Assembly (NCBI RefSeq): GCF_036898465.1
Contig: NZ_JARUMJ010000001.1
Span: 2,294,001-2,358,000, forward strand
From: Streptomyces sp. B21-105
GTDB lineage: Bacteria; Actinomycetota; Actinomycetes; Streptomycetales; Streptomycetaceae
DNA length: 64,000 nucleotides
Reading direction: 5' to 3'
In this document: in pieces, positions 1 through 8,414 of the stretch
How positions within the stretch are numbered: position 1 is the first letter of the stretch
Layout: each line of letters opens with the position of its first letter
The notes under the pieces: generated by a model
Database searches by the model: none
What the model saw: the letters and a program-made list of their open reading frames with translations, nothing else
Told to the model about the DNA's origin: nothing
Made by a program: the position numbers and the translations under genes

Positions 1-1532
1 CGGACCGGCTGGACCGCACGGTGCGCTGGGTGCACGCCGGCGAGGTCCCGCACATCGCCTCCCTGCTCAAGGGCGGCGAGCTGCTGCTGACCACCGGCTA
101 CAGCCTCGGCACCCGCCCGGCCGAGCAGCGGGCGTTCGTGCGCACCCTGGCCGAGCGTGGCATCGCGGCCCTGGTGATCGAGCTGGGCCCGCGCTTCACC
201 CGGCTGCCGTCGGCCCTGGTGGAGACCGCACGGGCCACCGGCCTCCCCCTCGTCCAGCTGCATCGGGAGGTGGCGTTCGTGACGGTCACGGAGGAGATCC
301 ACACCGAGATCGTCAACGGCCATCACGCGCTGCTCCAACGTGCCGAGGAAGTGCACCGGCGCTGTACGCAGGCCCTGCTCGGCGGCGGCGGGATCCCTCA
401 GGTGCTGGGCGTCCTGGCGGACTTCGGCGACAACCCGGTGTTCCTGGAGACGCCCGACGGGCAGCTGCTGTACGCGGCCGGCGAGGGGCCGCAGGGAGCG
501 GATCCGCTCCAGGTGTGGGAGGGGTTGCGCGGCCCGCACAAGGACGCGCCGCCGCCCGCGGGCTCGGTACTCGTGGACGTGCCCGGGGGCGGGCCGGGGG
601 CGGGTTCGGTACGCGCCCGGCTCGTGCTGCTGCCCGTGCGCGCCCCTCTCGCACCGGTGCACCGGATCGCCGCCGACCGGGCGGCCGGGATCCTGGCCGT
701 GGTGCTGATGCAGGCCCGCCAGGAGGAGGAGCTCGCCGCGCGCGGCCGGGGCGACTTCCTGACCGACCTCGCCGAGGGCCGCGTCGCCGCTCAGGACGCT
801 CCGGCGCAGGCGCGCGTCCTCGGGTTCCGGCCGGGCGCCGGCCCGCTGCTCCCGGTCGTCATGCGGCTGGGCGACGGGATCTCGCCGGGCGCGGGCTGGG
901 CGGTGCTGGCCCGGGCGGTCGCCGAGGAGCTGGCGTCGGTGGGCGTGCCGGTGCTGCTGGGCGTGCGGCCGGTGGAGGGGCGGGTGCCGGTGCTGGTGGG
1001 CCTGCGCGCGGAGCGGGAGCGGCCGACGGTGGCGGACCGGGTCGCTGCGGCGCTGCGGGCGGGCGTGGAACGGGCCGGGATGCAGCGGCCGGGTGCGCAG
1101 CCGCCCGTGGTCGTCGTCGGGGTGGCGGGCGACTGGGCCGCCGCGTCGGCGGGACTGCGGCACGCGGCCGAGACGGCGACGGCCGCGCAGGGTCTGCCGG
1201 ACCGGCCCTGGTACGACGCCCGCCGCCTGGACATCGACCTGCTGCTGTGGCGGCTGCGCGGCCACCCGGACCTCGCGGCCTTCGTCGACCGCGCGATCGG
1301 CCCGGTCCGCGACCACGACCGCCGTTCCAAGCCTTCGCTGCTGCCGACCCTGGAGACCTACCTGGCCCATGCCGGACGCAAGGCGGAGACGGCCCGCGAG
1401 CTGCATCTGAACCGCCAGACGCTCTACAACCGCCTCGCCCGCATCGGCGAGCTGCTCGGCACCGATCTGGACGACCCGCAGACGGTCCTGGCGTTGAGCC
1501 TGGCCCTTCGGGCGCGCAGACACCTGCCCTGA
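1..1532 (+). CDS. PucR-family transcriptional regulator, 5' end outside window
   Basis: The reading frame is already open at base 3 (D-R-L-D-R-T precedes the first internal GTG at 21), so the gene starts upstream of the window. About 510 residues are visible. The N-terminal part (VRWVHAGEVPH..., LLTTGYSLG, LVIELGPRF) matches the PucR ligand-sensing domain family. The C-terminal 60 residues (LETYLAHAGRKAETA followed by LNRQTLYNRLARI) match the PucR C-terminal helix-turn-helix. Members of this family control purine, amino-acid or other catabolic genes; the target cannot be told from this fragment. It converges with the glycosyltransferase gene across a GC-rich repeat tract. Confidence 0.85.
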   Translation, partial: DRLDRTVRWVHAGEVPHIASLLKGGELLLTTGYSLGTRPAEQRAFVRTLAERGIAALVIELGPRFTRLPSALVETARATGLPLVQLHREVAFVTVTEEIHTEIVNGHHALLQRAEEVHRRCTQALLGGGGIPQVLGVLADFGDNPVFLETPDGQLLYAAGEGPQGADPLQVWEGLRGPHKDAPPPAGSVLVDVPGGGPGAGSVRARLVLLPVRAPLAPVHRIAADRAAGILAVVLMQARQEEELAARGRGDFLTDLAEGRVAAQDAPAQARVLGFRPGAGPLLPVVMRLGDGISPGAGWAVLARAVAEELASVGVPVLLGVRPVEGRVPVLVGLRAERERPTVADRVAAALRAGVERAGMQRPGAQPPVVVVGVAGDWAAASAGLRHAAETATAAQGLPDRPWYDARRLDIDLLLWRLRGHPDLAAFVDRAIGPVRDHDRRSKPSLLPTLETYLAHAGRKAETARELHLNRQTLYNRLARIGELLGTDLDDPQTVLALSLALRARRHLP

Positions 1533-1540
1533 CAGCCCGC

Positions 1541-1600
1541 GGGTGACGGTGACGGGTTACCGGTGACCGGTGGCCGGTGGCCGGTGACGGGTGGTCCGTG
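1541..1600. repeat. Short GC minisatellite between convergent genes
   Basis: Imperfect tandem copies of ccggtga / ccggtgg (ggttaccggtgaccggt, then ggccggtggccggtgacg) fill the gap between the stop codons of the PucR-type gene and the glycosyltransferase. No clean hairpin with a T-run is visible. It probably reflects slippage and has no known function. Confidence 0.5.
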
Positions 1601-2728
1601 TCAGATCATGGGCCGGGGCTGCGTCAACTCGTCGTAGACGCTGAGGACCTGGGCGACCGTCTCGTCCTCGGTGGGCCAGGTGGCGGTCTGCCGGGTGCCG
1701 AGGTCCCGCAGCCGCTCGCACCGGCCGGGATCGTCGAGCAGGCGTACGACGGCGGCGGAGAAGGCGTCGGCGTCGCCGGCGGGCACCAGTTCGGCCGCGT
1801 CTCCGACGAGTTCGCGGACCCCGCCGGCCAGCGCCGCGACGAGCGGCACGCGCGCGTGGAGGGCCTCCTGCGCCAGGACCGACCGTGACTCCCCGCCGCC
1901 GGGCAGGAGCGCGAGGTCGGCGGCGGCGAGCAGCTCGCTCACGTCCTCCCGCCGGCCGAGCAGGCGGACCGGCAGTTCCTCGTCCTCGATGCGGCGCTGG
2001 AGCTCCGCCCACTGCGGTCCCTCGCCCGCGATCACGACGAGGGGCGCGCACTCGAGCCGGCGCCACGCGCGGGCGGCGTCCAGCAGGTGGCCGTAGCCGC
2101 GGTGACGGTCCAGGGAGCCGACCGCCATGAGCAACGGGCGGCCGACGGCGCCCAGTTCGGCTCTCAGCTTGGCGGCCGACCGCTCGGCGTCCTCGTCGCC
2201 CTCGTCCCGGCGGGGGGCGGGCAGCGCCACCGCGGCGAGCCGCGCGTCACGGGCTCCCGTGCGCCGGGCCCGGTCGACGAGGTCGGCGGTGGTGCCGAGG
2301 ACGACGGCGGCCGTCCGCGCGACCCGGCGCTCCAGCAGCCGCAGCAGATGGGCGCGGGCGCCCTCGGCGTGCGCGCGGTTGTGCCAGGTGACGACGAGCG
2401 GGGTGGCGCGGCCGCTGAGTGCGAGGACGGCGCGGAAGGAGGCGTGCAGTCCGTGCGCGTGGACGAGGTCGGCGCCCGTGCAGGCCGCGCGGAGCGCCGC
2501 CACGGACCCGGGGTCGCTGCTGCGCGGCACGTGCACGTGTTCGGCGCCGGCGCCGCTGAAGCCGTAGGCGTGATCGGCTTCGACGGGGGCGCACACCGTC
2601 ACCCGCACGCCCCTGGCGACGAGCCCCGCCGCCAGGGAGCACACGTGTGCGCTGCTGCCGGCGTTGCCTCCGCCGAGCACCTGGACGGTGCGCAGCGACG
2701 AGTGGCCGTGCGGTGAGGGGCTGCTCAC
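1601..2728 (-). CDS. Glycosyltransferase family 4 (GT-B fold)
   Basis: The protein has 375 residues from a GTG start at 2728 (VSSPSPHGHSSLRTVQVLGGG). The frame stays open upstream, but that extension is low-complexity and not protein-like. The N-terminal GGGNAGSSAHV loop and the HAHGLHASF segment fit the acceptor-side domain. The C-terminal domain has VIAGEGPQWAELQ and the E-x7-E element PGGGESRSVLAQEA, which binds the nucleotide-sugar donor in GT4 enzymes. The sugar donor and the acceptor are unknown. It is likely cytoplasmic and involved in a cell-surface glycan or glycolipid. It lies downstream of recN on the same strand but 340 bp away, so it probably has its own promoter. Confidence 0.85.
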   Translation of the reverse strand: MSSPSPHGHSSLRTVQVLGGGNAGSSAHVCSLAAGLVARGVRVTVCAPVEADHAYGFSGAGAEHVHVPRSSDPGSVAALRAACTGADLVHAHGLHASFRAVLALSGRATPLVVTWHNRAHAEGARAHLLRLLERRVARTAAVVLGTTADLVDRARRTGARDARLAAVALPAPRRDEGDEDAERSAAKLRAELGAVGRPLLMAVGSLDRHRGYGHLLDAARAWRRLECAPLVVIAGEGPQWAELQRRIEDEELPVRLLGRREDVSELLAAADLALLPGGGESRSVLAQEALHARVPLVAALAGGVRELVGDAAELVPAGDADAFSAAVVRLLDDPGRCERLRDLGTRQTATWPTEDETVAQVLSVYDELTQPRPMI

Positions 2729-3069
2729 GTGGCCGGGGCTCCTGGTTCGGCGTCGGACGGTCACGGGGAAAGGGACGGAGAGACCGCGGGCGGAGGGGTG
2801 GACCGCTGACGTTCCTCCACGTACTACGCCCAAGGATGCCAGCACGCACCGATGTTCCGTGCCCCGGAGCCGCACGGCGAGGGGCCGCATACCCCCCTCT
2901 GTCACCCACACGAGTGAAGAGAGCCGCACCTTTGTTCGCATCGACGCATCGACCGCCGACTCGGGCGGCGACCGGATGCCACCCCGCCGTCCTCCGGCAG
3001 CCGGCCACGCCCCCGCCGGGATCCTACGACCCGCCGGGACGACCACACCCCGCCGCCACCCGTCCGCCG
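2729..3069. other. Intergenic region upstream of the glycosyltransferase
   Basis: This stretch lies between the recN stop and the glycosyltransferase start. Its open frames are shadows with poor codon use. It should carry the promoter of the glycosyltransferase on the minus strand, but I see no convincing -35/-10 pair and no hairpin terminator behind recN. Confidence 0.4.
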
Positions 3070-4800
3070 CTACCGGTCCCCCCGGGCCGTGGCGAGGAGT
3101 TCCTCCGCGTGCGCGCGGGCCGTCTCGGAGTCCTCCTGGCCGGCGAGCATCCGCGACAGCTCACGGATGCGCTCCTCGCCCTCCAGGACCTTCACCCCGG
3201 ACCGGGTCACCGAGCCGTCGTCGGTCTTCTCCACCAGCAACTGCCGGTCGGCGAACGCCGCGACCTGCGGCAGGTGGGTGACGACCACGACCTGAGCCGT
3301 CTTCGCGAGCCGCGCCAGCCGCCGGCCGATCTCCACGGCCGCCTTGCCGCCGACGCCGGCGTCGACCTCGTCGAAGAGGTACGTGGGGACCGGGTCCGTG
3401 CCCGCGAACACGACCTCGACGGCCAGCATCACGCGTGACAGCTCACCGCCGGACGCGCCCTTGGCGATGGGCCGCGGCGGCGCGCCGGGGTGCGGGGCGA
3501 GCAGCAGTTCGACCTCGTCCACGCCGGCCGGCCCGTAGGCGACCGGACGTCCGCCGACCTCGACGCCCTCCGGGTCCTCGGTCTGCCGGATCTCGAAGGA
3601 CACGCGCGCGTGCGGCATCGCCAGCGACGCCAGCTCGGCGGTCACCGCGGCGGCGAACTGCCCGGCGGCCTGTGTGCGCGCGTCCGTCAGCGCCTGTGCC
3701 AGACCGCCCAGTTCGGCCCGCAGGGCGTCCCGCTCGGCGGTCAGCTCGTCGATCCGTTCGTCGTCGCCGTCCAGTTCGCCGAGCCGGGAGGCGCTCTGCT
3801 CGGCCCAGGCGAGGACGGAGTTCACGTCCTGGCCGTACTTGCGGGTGAGCGCGGTGAGCGCGGCCCGCCGCTCCTCCACGGCCGACAGCCGCAGCGGATC
3901 GGCGTCGAGGTCTTCGGCGTACCCGGCCAGTTCCCCGGCCACGTCGCCCAGCAGGATCCCGATCTCGCCGATCCGGTCGGCGAGCGCCGCCAGCACCGGA
4001 TCGTGCGACCTGACGGCCTCCAGGGCCCGCTGTGCGCCCGCGACGAGCGTCGCCGCGTCGATGCCCTCGGGGTCCTCGGGGTTGGCGGCGAGAGCGGCGT
4101 GGGCGACCGTGGCGGCCGAGGACAGCGCCTCCGCGTGCCCGAGCCGCTCGGCCTCCTCCGCGAGCTCCACGTCCTCGCCGGCGCGCGGCTCGACGCCGGC
4201 GATCTCGTCGAGCCCGAAGCGCAGCATGTCGGCCTCCTGGGCCCGCTCACGCGCGCGCGTGACGATCTCCTCCAGCTCGCCGGCCACCGCCCGCAGCCGC
4301 CGGTAGGCCTCCGTGTACTTGGCGAGCGGCACGGTCACCGCGTCGCCCGCGTACCGGTCGAGCGCCTGCCGCTGCCGGGACAGCTTCAGCAGCCCCTGCT
4401 GGTCGGTCTGCCCGTGCACGGCCACCAGCTCGTCCGCGAGCTCGGCGAGCACGCCCATGGGCACGCTCCGCCCGCCCACGTGCGCCCGCGACCGCCCTTC
4501 AGCGGAAACGGTACGGCTGATCAGCAGCGCCCCGTCGTCGAGCTCGGCCCCGGCCTCCTCGGCCCGGACGACCGCCGATGAGCCGGCGGGCAGGGCGATC
4601 CGCCCCTCGACCACCGCCTTCTCCGCGCCGATCCGCACGAGCGCGGGGTCGGCACGCCCGCCCAGCAGCAGCCCGAGGCTGGTGACGACCATGGTCTTGC
4701 CCGCGCCCGTCTCGCCCGTGACCGCGGTGAACCCCGGCGACAGCTCGACGACCGCGTCGTCGATGACTCCGAGCGACCGTATCCGCATCTCCTCCAACAC
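3070..4800 (-). CDS. recN: DNA repair protein RecN
   Basis: This SMC-like ATPase acts in recombinational repair of double-strand breaks. The protein has 576 residues from the GTG at 4800 (V-L-E-E-M-R-I-R-S); an ATG four codons upstream at 4812 is an alternative. Walker A is GETGAGKT near residue 35. The middle third is rich in Glu/Ala/Arg heptads, as expected for the coiled-coil arms. The C-terminal head has the signature KGASGGELSR and Walker B with D-loop (TYLFDEVDAGVGG), followed by VVVTHLPQVAA. The length is typical of the family. It is followed in the conserved order by nadK and tlyA upstream on the same strand, with the CRISPR-like remnant in the gap. Confidence 0.96.
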   Translation of the reverse strand: MLEEMRIRSLGVIDDAVVELSPGFTAVTGETGAGKTMVVTSLGLLLGGRADPALVRIGAEKAVVEGRIALPAGSSAVVRAEEAGAELDDGALLISRTVSAEGRSRAHVGGRSVPMGVLAELADELVAVHGQTDQQGLLKLSRQRQALDRYAGDAVTVPLAKYTEAYRRLRAVAGELEEIVTRARERAQEADMLRFGLDEIAGVEPRAGEDVELAEEAERLGHAEALSSAATVAHAALAANPEDPEGIDAATLVAGAQRALEAVRSHDPVLAALADRIGEIGILLGDVAGELAGYAEDLDADPLRLSAVEERRAALTALTRKYGQDVNSVLAWAEQSASRLGELDGDDERIDELTAERDALRAELGGLAQALTDARTQAAGQFAAAVTAELASLAMPHARVSFEIRQTEDPEGVEVGGRPVAYGPAGVDEVELLLAPHPGAPPRPIAKGASGGELSRVMLAVEVVFAGTDPVPTYLFDEVDAGVGGKAAVEIGRRLARLAKTAQVVVVTHLPQVAAFADRQLLVEKTDDGSVTRSGVKVLEGEERIRELSRMLAGQEDSETARAHAEELLATARGDR

Positions 4801-4898
4801 GCCCCCGACCATACGAGGTTTTCCCGGCCCTGTGCGACGCGGCCCCCCGCAACGAGAACCCGGCGTTACCTTCCCGGGGCAACCCTCGTTGGCTCTGC

Positions 4899-4988
4899 AC
4901 CTTCCCCGCCGACGCGGGGATGATCCGGTCTTCTGCGTCCTGGACGGGTCGCGGACGCGGGGCTCCCCGCAGACGCGGGGACGGCCCG
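4899..4988. CRISPR. Two-repeat, one-spacer type I-E-like CRISPR remnant
   Basis: Two 29-nt units at 4899-4927 and 4960-4988 share the palindromic core TCCCCGC-n-GACGCGGGGA and a closing CCG. They are exactly 61 bp apart, which leaves a 32-nt spacer (4928-4959). This geometry and the core agree with type I-E repeats of the TTCCCCGC...GCGGGGATAAACCG kind and with streptomycete variants. The repeats differ from each other at several positions, and no cas genes are in the window. No third repeat is present at +61, and the sequence at -61 is only weakly similar. It could be an array remnant or a chance pair of GC hairpins. Confidence 0.5.
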
Positions 4989-5023
4989 GCGCCCGGGCGG
5001 TGTCCCGGGCACCGGGCAGGTGC

Positions 5024-5929
5024 CTAGGACCGCGCCCCCCGCCACCCCGAGACAGGCAGCGCGAACTTCGCCACCAGCCGGTCGGTGAAGGAGGCGTGGT
5101 GCAGCCGTGCCAGCCGCACCGGCACACTGCCCCGCCGCACCTCGACCCGGGCGCCCGGAGGCAGCTCGAAGGTCCGTCGCCCGTCGCACCACAGGACGCC
5201 GGGCGGGATGTGCGGCAGCAGTTCCACCGCGAGCACAGAGTTCGGCGAGGTCACGAGCGGCTTCGCGAACAGCGCGTGCGCGCTGATCGGCACCATCAGC
5301 AGCGCCTCGACCTCGGGCCACACCACGGGACCGCCCGCCGAGAAGGCGTACGCCGTGGAGCCGGTCGGGGTCGACAGGACGATGCCGTCACAGCCGAACC
5401 CGGTGACCGGCCGCCCGTCGATCTCCAGCACGACCTCCAGCAGCTTCTCGGCGCCGGCCTTCTGCACCGCCGCCTCGTTCAGTGCCCAGTCGGTGTGCAC
5501 GATGTCGCCGTTGCGGTGCACGATGACGTCGACGGTCATCCGCTCCTCGACCTCGTACGCCTTCGTCACCACCCGGTCGACGACCTTGTCCAGGTCGTCG
5601 CGCTCGGCCTCCGCGAGGAAGCCGACGGAGCCGAGGTTGACGCCGAGCATCGGCACCCCGGAGGCCCGTGCGAACTCCGCGCCGCGCAGCAGCGTGCCGT
5701 CGCCGCCCAGCACGATCAGCAGCTCGCAGCCCTCGAGACACTGCGGGGTGGCCTCGGAGACCAGCTCCACCTCGTCCGGCAGCGGCAGGTCGGCGGCCTC
5801 GTACTCGAGGACGCGCACCCCGATGCCCTCGCGCAGCAGCCCCTTGACGACCAGTTCGGCACTGCGGATGGCCGCCGGCCGCCCGGTGTGGGCGAGCAGG
5901 AAAACAGTACGAGCTCGGTTCAGAGTCAC
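5024..5929 (-). CDS. nadK: NAD kinase
   Basis: This enzyme phosphorylates NAD+ to NADP+ using ATP or polyphosphate. The protein has 301 residues from a GTG start at 5929. The diagnostic GGDGT motif (LIVLGGDGTLLRG) is near residue 77. NEAAV and the substrate loop STPTGSTAYAFSAGGP follow in order, as in all NAD kinases. The GTG start overlaps the tlyA stop codon by four bases (GTGA), so translation is probably coupled. Together with recN this makes the conserved tlyA-nadK-recN block of Actinobacteria. Confidence 0.96.
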   Translation of the reverse strand: MTLNRARTVFLLAHTGRPAAIRSAELVVKGLLREGIGVRVLEYEAADLPLPDEVELVSEATPQCLEGCELLIVLGGDGTLLRGAEFARASGVPMLGVNLGSVGFLAEAERDDLDKVVDRVVTKAYEVEERMTVDVIVHRNGDIVHTDWALNEAAVQKAGAEKLLEVVLEIDGRPVTGFGCDGIVLSTPTGSTAYAFSAGGPVVWPEVEALLMVPISAHALFAKPLVTSPNSVLAVELLPHIPPGVLWCDGRRTFELPPGARVEVRRGSVPVRLARLHHASFTDRLVAKFALPVSGWRGARS

Positions 5930-6741
5930 CGCGGCCCCTCCGCAACTGCACGGTCGACGTCGGCCGGGTCGAGGACAGGGGCCCCGGCCCGAAGCCACAG
6001 AAAATACTCCACATTGCCCGACGGCCCGGGCAGCGGACTGGCGGTGACACCCCGCACCCCGAGCCCCAGGTCCCACGCCTTGTCGGCCACTCCCCGCACG
6101 GCTTCCGCCCGCAGCTGAGGACTGCGCACGACGCCCCCGCTGCCGAGCCGTTCCTTCCCCACCTCGAACTGCGGCTTGACCATCATCACCAGGTCCGCGT
6201 CCGGCCTGGTGCACCGGGCCAGAGCGGGCAGCACCAGCCCCAGCGGGATGAAGGACAAGTCCCCCACGACAAGATCCACAGGCTCCCCATCGATCGCTTC
6301 AAGCGTCAACTCGCGTACGTTCGTACGGTCCTTGACGGTGACGCGTTCATCGCTCTGCAGAGACCACGCGAGTTGTCCGTATCCGACGTCGACGGCGACC
6401 ACGTGCGCCGCGCCGGCCCGCAGCAGCACGTCCGTGAACCCGCCGGTCGAGGCTCCGGCATCCAGCGCCCGACGCCCCTTCACCACCAGCCCGAGGGGCA
6501 CGAAGGCCTCCAGCGCGCCGGCCAGCTTGTGGCCGCCCCGGGACACGTAGTCTGGGTCGTCGGCGTCGACGGAGACGACGATCGCGGCCGCCGTCTCCAC
6601 CTGCGTGGCCGACTTGGTCGCGACGGTCTTGCCGACGGTGACCCGCCCGGCGGCGATCAGCTGTCCGGCGTGCTCACGCGAACGCGCGAGCTTGCGGCGG
6701 ACCAGCTCCGCGTCCAGACGGCGACGTGCGACTCCTGCCAC
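5926..6741 (-). CDS. tlyA: TlyA-family rRNA (cytidine-2'-O)-methyltransferase
   Basis: The protein has 271 residues. The N-terminus (RRRLDAELVRRKLARSREHA, GRVTVGK) is an S4 RNA-binding domain. Residues from about 65 form an FtsJ-like methyltransferase: YVSRGGHKL, then the SAM motif ALDAGASTGGFTDVLL, then VGDLSFIPL and MVKPQFEVG. In mycobacteria TlyA methylates 16S and 23S rRNA and sets capreomycin sensitivity. Streptomycete orthologues are expected to act on rRNA, possibly only one site. It is the first gene of the overlapping tlyA-nadK pair. Confidence 0.93.
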   Translation of the reverse strand: MAGVARRRLDAELVRRKLARSREHAGQLIAAGRVTVGKTVATKSATQVETAAAIVVSVDADDPDYVSRGGHKLAGALEAFVPLGLVVKGRRALDAGASTGGFTDVLLRAGAAHVVAVDVGYGQLAWSLQSDERVTVKDRTNVRELTLEAIDGEPVDLVVGDLSFIPLGLVLPALARCTRPDADLVMMVKPQFEVGKERLGSGGVVRSPQLRAEAVRGVADKAWDLGLGVRGVTASPLPGPSGNVEYFLWLRAGAPVLDPADVDRAVAEGPR

Positions 6742-6798
6742 GTTCGGTTCAGCTCCTGTGTTGTCCGTACGGCGGTTCAGGGGGAAGACCGGAGGGTC

Positions 6799-7152
6799 TC
6801 ATCCAGGGGTGGCGGTCGGACGGCCGACGGGACCCTGGGGCCCCGGGCGGGCGTCGAGCGCGGTGAGCGCGTCGCGCAGCCCCCGGTGTACATCCTCGTA
6901 CACCTCGAGGTGTCCGTCGGTGGCGAGGTGGTCGGCGTCGGCCAGCCGTTCCAGGTGCGCGTCCGCCTCCGCGTGGCCGGTGGGGGTGCGCGGCACGCCC
7001 AGCGGGGCGGGGGCGGCCGGGTCGTGCTCCGGCTCGGGCTCCCGCTCCTCGGCCACGGCCTGTGCCTGCGGCTGAGCCCCCGTCCGCGTCCCCTCCTGCG
7101 TCCCCGTCCCCGTCCCCGTCTCCGTCTCCGTCTGCGGCGCTGTGTCGCTCAT
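6799..7152 (-). CDS. Conserved hypothetical protein, 117 aa
   Basis: The N-terminal third is a low-complexity stretch of alternating T/E and T/G residues (TETETGTGTGTQEG), encoded by a degenerate ccgtct/ccgtcc hexamer tract at about 7085-7137. The C-terminal 55 residues (LGVPRTPTGHAEADA, LERLADADHLA, VYEDVHRGLRDAL) look like a compact helical module. Small proteins of this kind are common directly upstream of tlyA in Streptomyces. No function is known to me. There is no signal peptide or membrane segment. Its promoter lies in the 42-bp gap shared with the divergent SCP2-type gene. Confidence 0.75.
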   Translation of the reverse strand: MSDTAPQTETETGTGTGTQEGTRTGAQPQAQAVAEEREPEPEHDPAAPAPLGVPRTPTGHAEADAHLERLADADHLATDGHLEVYEDVHRGLRDALTALDARPGPQGPVGRPTATPG

Positions 7153-7194
7153 GCCCAGACGCTACCCCGAACGCCTGAGGTACCGTCGGTCGCC

Positions 7195-7542
7195 ATGGCC
7201 ACGATCGAGGAGTGCCGCGCCGCACTCGAGAAGCTCTCGGACAACATGAGCCGCGCCGAAGGGGACGTCCGGACCGCCGCGGCCCTGGACCGTTCGGTGA
7301 GCTGCCGCATCACCGACCTGGACGTCACGTTCGTCGGCCGGATGACGGGCGGCCGGATCACGGTCCACGACACCCTGCAAGGCCCCCCTCGCGAGAAGGC
7401 CGAGATCCGGCTGACCATGACCGGCGACGACCTGGTCGCGCTGGTCGCCGGCGAGCTGAACTTCGCCAAGGCGTGGGGCTCCGGGCGGGTCAAGCTCGAG
7501 GCGGGCCTGCGCGACCTGTTCCAGCTCAGGAAGCTTCTGTAG
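7195..7542 (+). CDS. SCP2 sterol-binding domain protein
   Basis: The protein has 115 residues, MATIEECRAALEKLSDNM to ...FQLRKLL. The order of a lipid-filled SCP2 fold is visible: a first amphipathic helix, strands around ITDLDVTFVGRM and IRLTMTGDDLVALVAG, then LNFAKAWGSGRVKLEAG. SCP2 domains bind fatty acyl or other hydrophobic ligands; the ligand here is unknown. TACCGT lies eight bases before the ATG with no Shine-Dalgarno sequence, which fits a leaderless transcript. The 3' end overlaps the convergent ABC ATPase gene by 17 bp. Confidence 0.85.
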   Translation: MATIEECRAALEKLSDNMSRAEGDVRTAAALDRSVSCRITDLDVTFVGRMTGGRITVHDTLQGPPREKAEIRLTMTGDDLVALVAGELNFAKAWGSGRVKLEAGLRDLFQLRKLL

Positions 7543-8368
7543 CGACCGGCGCGGCCCCGGCGACCGCCCGCCCGGCCCGCGCACGCCCCTTCCGGGCTGC
7601 CGGCACCACCAGCGGCGTCCCCGTCTCGGGATCGTCGACGACCTGGCAGCGCAACCCGAACACCTCCGCCACCAGGTCGGCCGTGACGACGTCGGACGGC
7701 GTGCCCTGCGCGACGACCGCACCGCCCTTCAGCGCGATCAGATGGGTGGCGTACCGGGCCGCGTGGTTGAGGTCGTGCAGTACGGCCACGAGCGTGCGCC
7801 CGTGCTCCTCGTGCAGCTCGGCGCACAGGTCGAGGACGTCGATCTGGTGCTGGATGTCGAGAAACGTGGTCGGCTCGTCGAGCAGCAGCAGCGGGGTCTG
7901 CTGGGCGAGGGCCATCGCGATCCACACCCGCTGGCGCTGGCCGCCGGACAGCTCGTCGACATAGCGGTCGGCGAGCTCGCCGACCCCGGTCCGCGCCATG
8001 GACTCGCGCACGACCCGCTCGTCCTCGGCCGACCACTGGCGCAGGATCCCCTGGTGCGGGTAGCGGCCCCGCCCGACGAGGTCGGCGACGGTGATCCCGT
8101 CGGGTGCGACGGACGACTGCGGCAGCAGCCCCAGCGTCCGCGCGACCTTCTTCGCCGGCATCGACTGGATGACCTGCCCGTCGAGCAGCACCCGCCCCTG
8201 CTGCGGCTTCAGCATCCGCGACAGCGCCCGCAGCAGCGTCGACTTGCCGCAGGCGTTGGGGCCGACGATCACCGTGAAGGAGTGGTCCGGGATCTCCACC
8301 GACAACTCTTCGGCGATGACCCGCTGGTCGTAGGCGAGTGTCACGTTCTCGGCGGACAGGCGGTTCAC
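7526..8368 (-). CDS. Iron-siderophore ABC transporter ATPase
   Basis: The protein has 280 residues from the GTG at 8368 (VNRLSAENVTLAYDQ). It has Walker A GPNACGKST, Q-loop LLPQSS, signature LSGGQRQR, Walker B LLLLDEPTTFLD and the H-loop VAVLHDLNHAARYA. This is the arrangement of the FepC/FhuC class. It is the third gene of a minus-strand operon with two FecCD permeases. Neighbours and family make ferric-siderophore import the most likely role, but no siderophore-binding protein is encoded here. The A/R-rich tail is variable. Confidence 0.93.
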   Translation of the reverse strand: MNRLSAENVTLAYDQRVIAEELSVEIPDHSFTVIVGPNACGKSTLLRALSRMLKPQQGRVLLDGQVIQSMPAKKVARTLGLLPQSSVAPDGITVADLVGRGRYPHQGILRQWSAEDERVVRESMARTGVGELADRYVDELSGGQRQRVWIAMALAQQTPLLLLDEPTTFLDIQHQIDVLDLCAELHEEHGRTLVAVLHDLNHAARYATHLIALKGGAVVAQGTPSDVVTADLVAEVFGLRCQVVDDPETGTPLVVPAARKGRARAGRAVAGAAPVATEAS

Positions 8369-8414
8369 GGTGCTCCTTCGGTTGTTCGGCCCACGGCCTT
8401 CCGCGGCGGGGCGC

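Noticed and set aside
515..1546. 343-codon Arg/Gly/Ala-rich frame inside the PucR-type gene
   Set aside because: It is the +1 shadow of a GC-rich gene; the same effect gives shadow frames opposite tyrS, nadK, the FHA-ABC gene and the GH15 gene.
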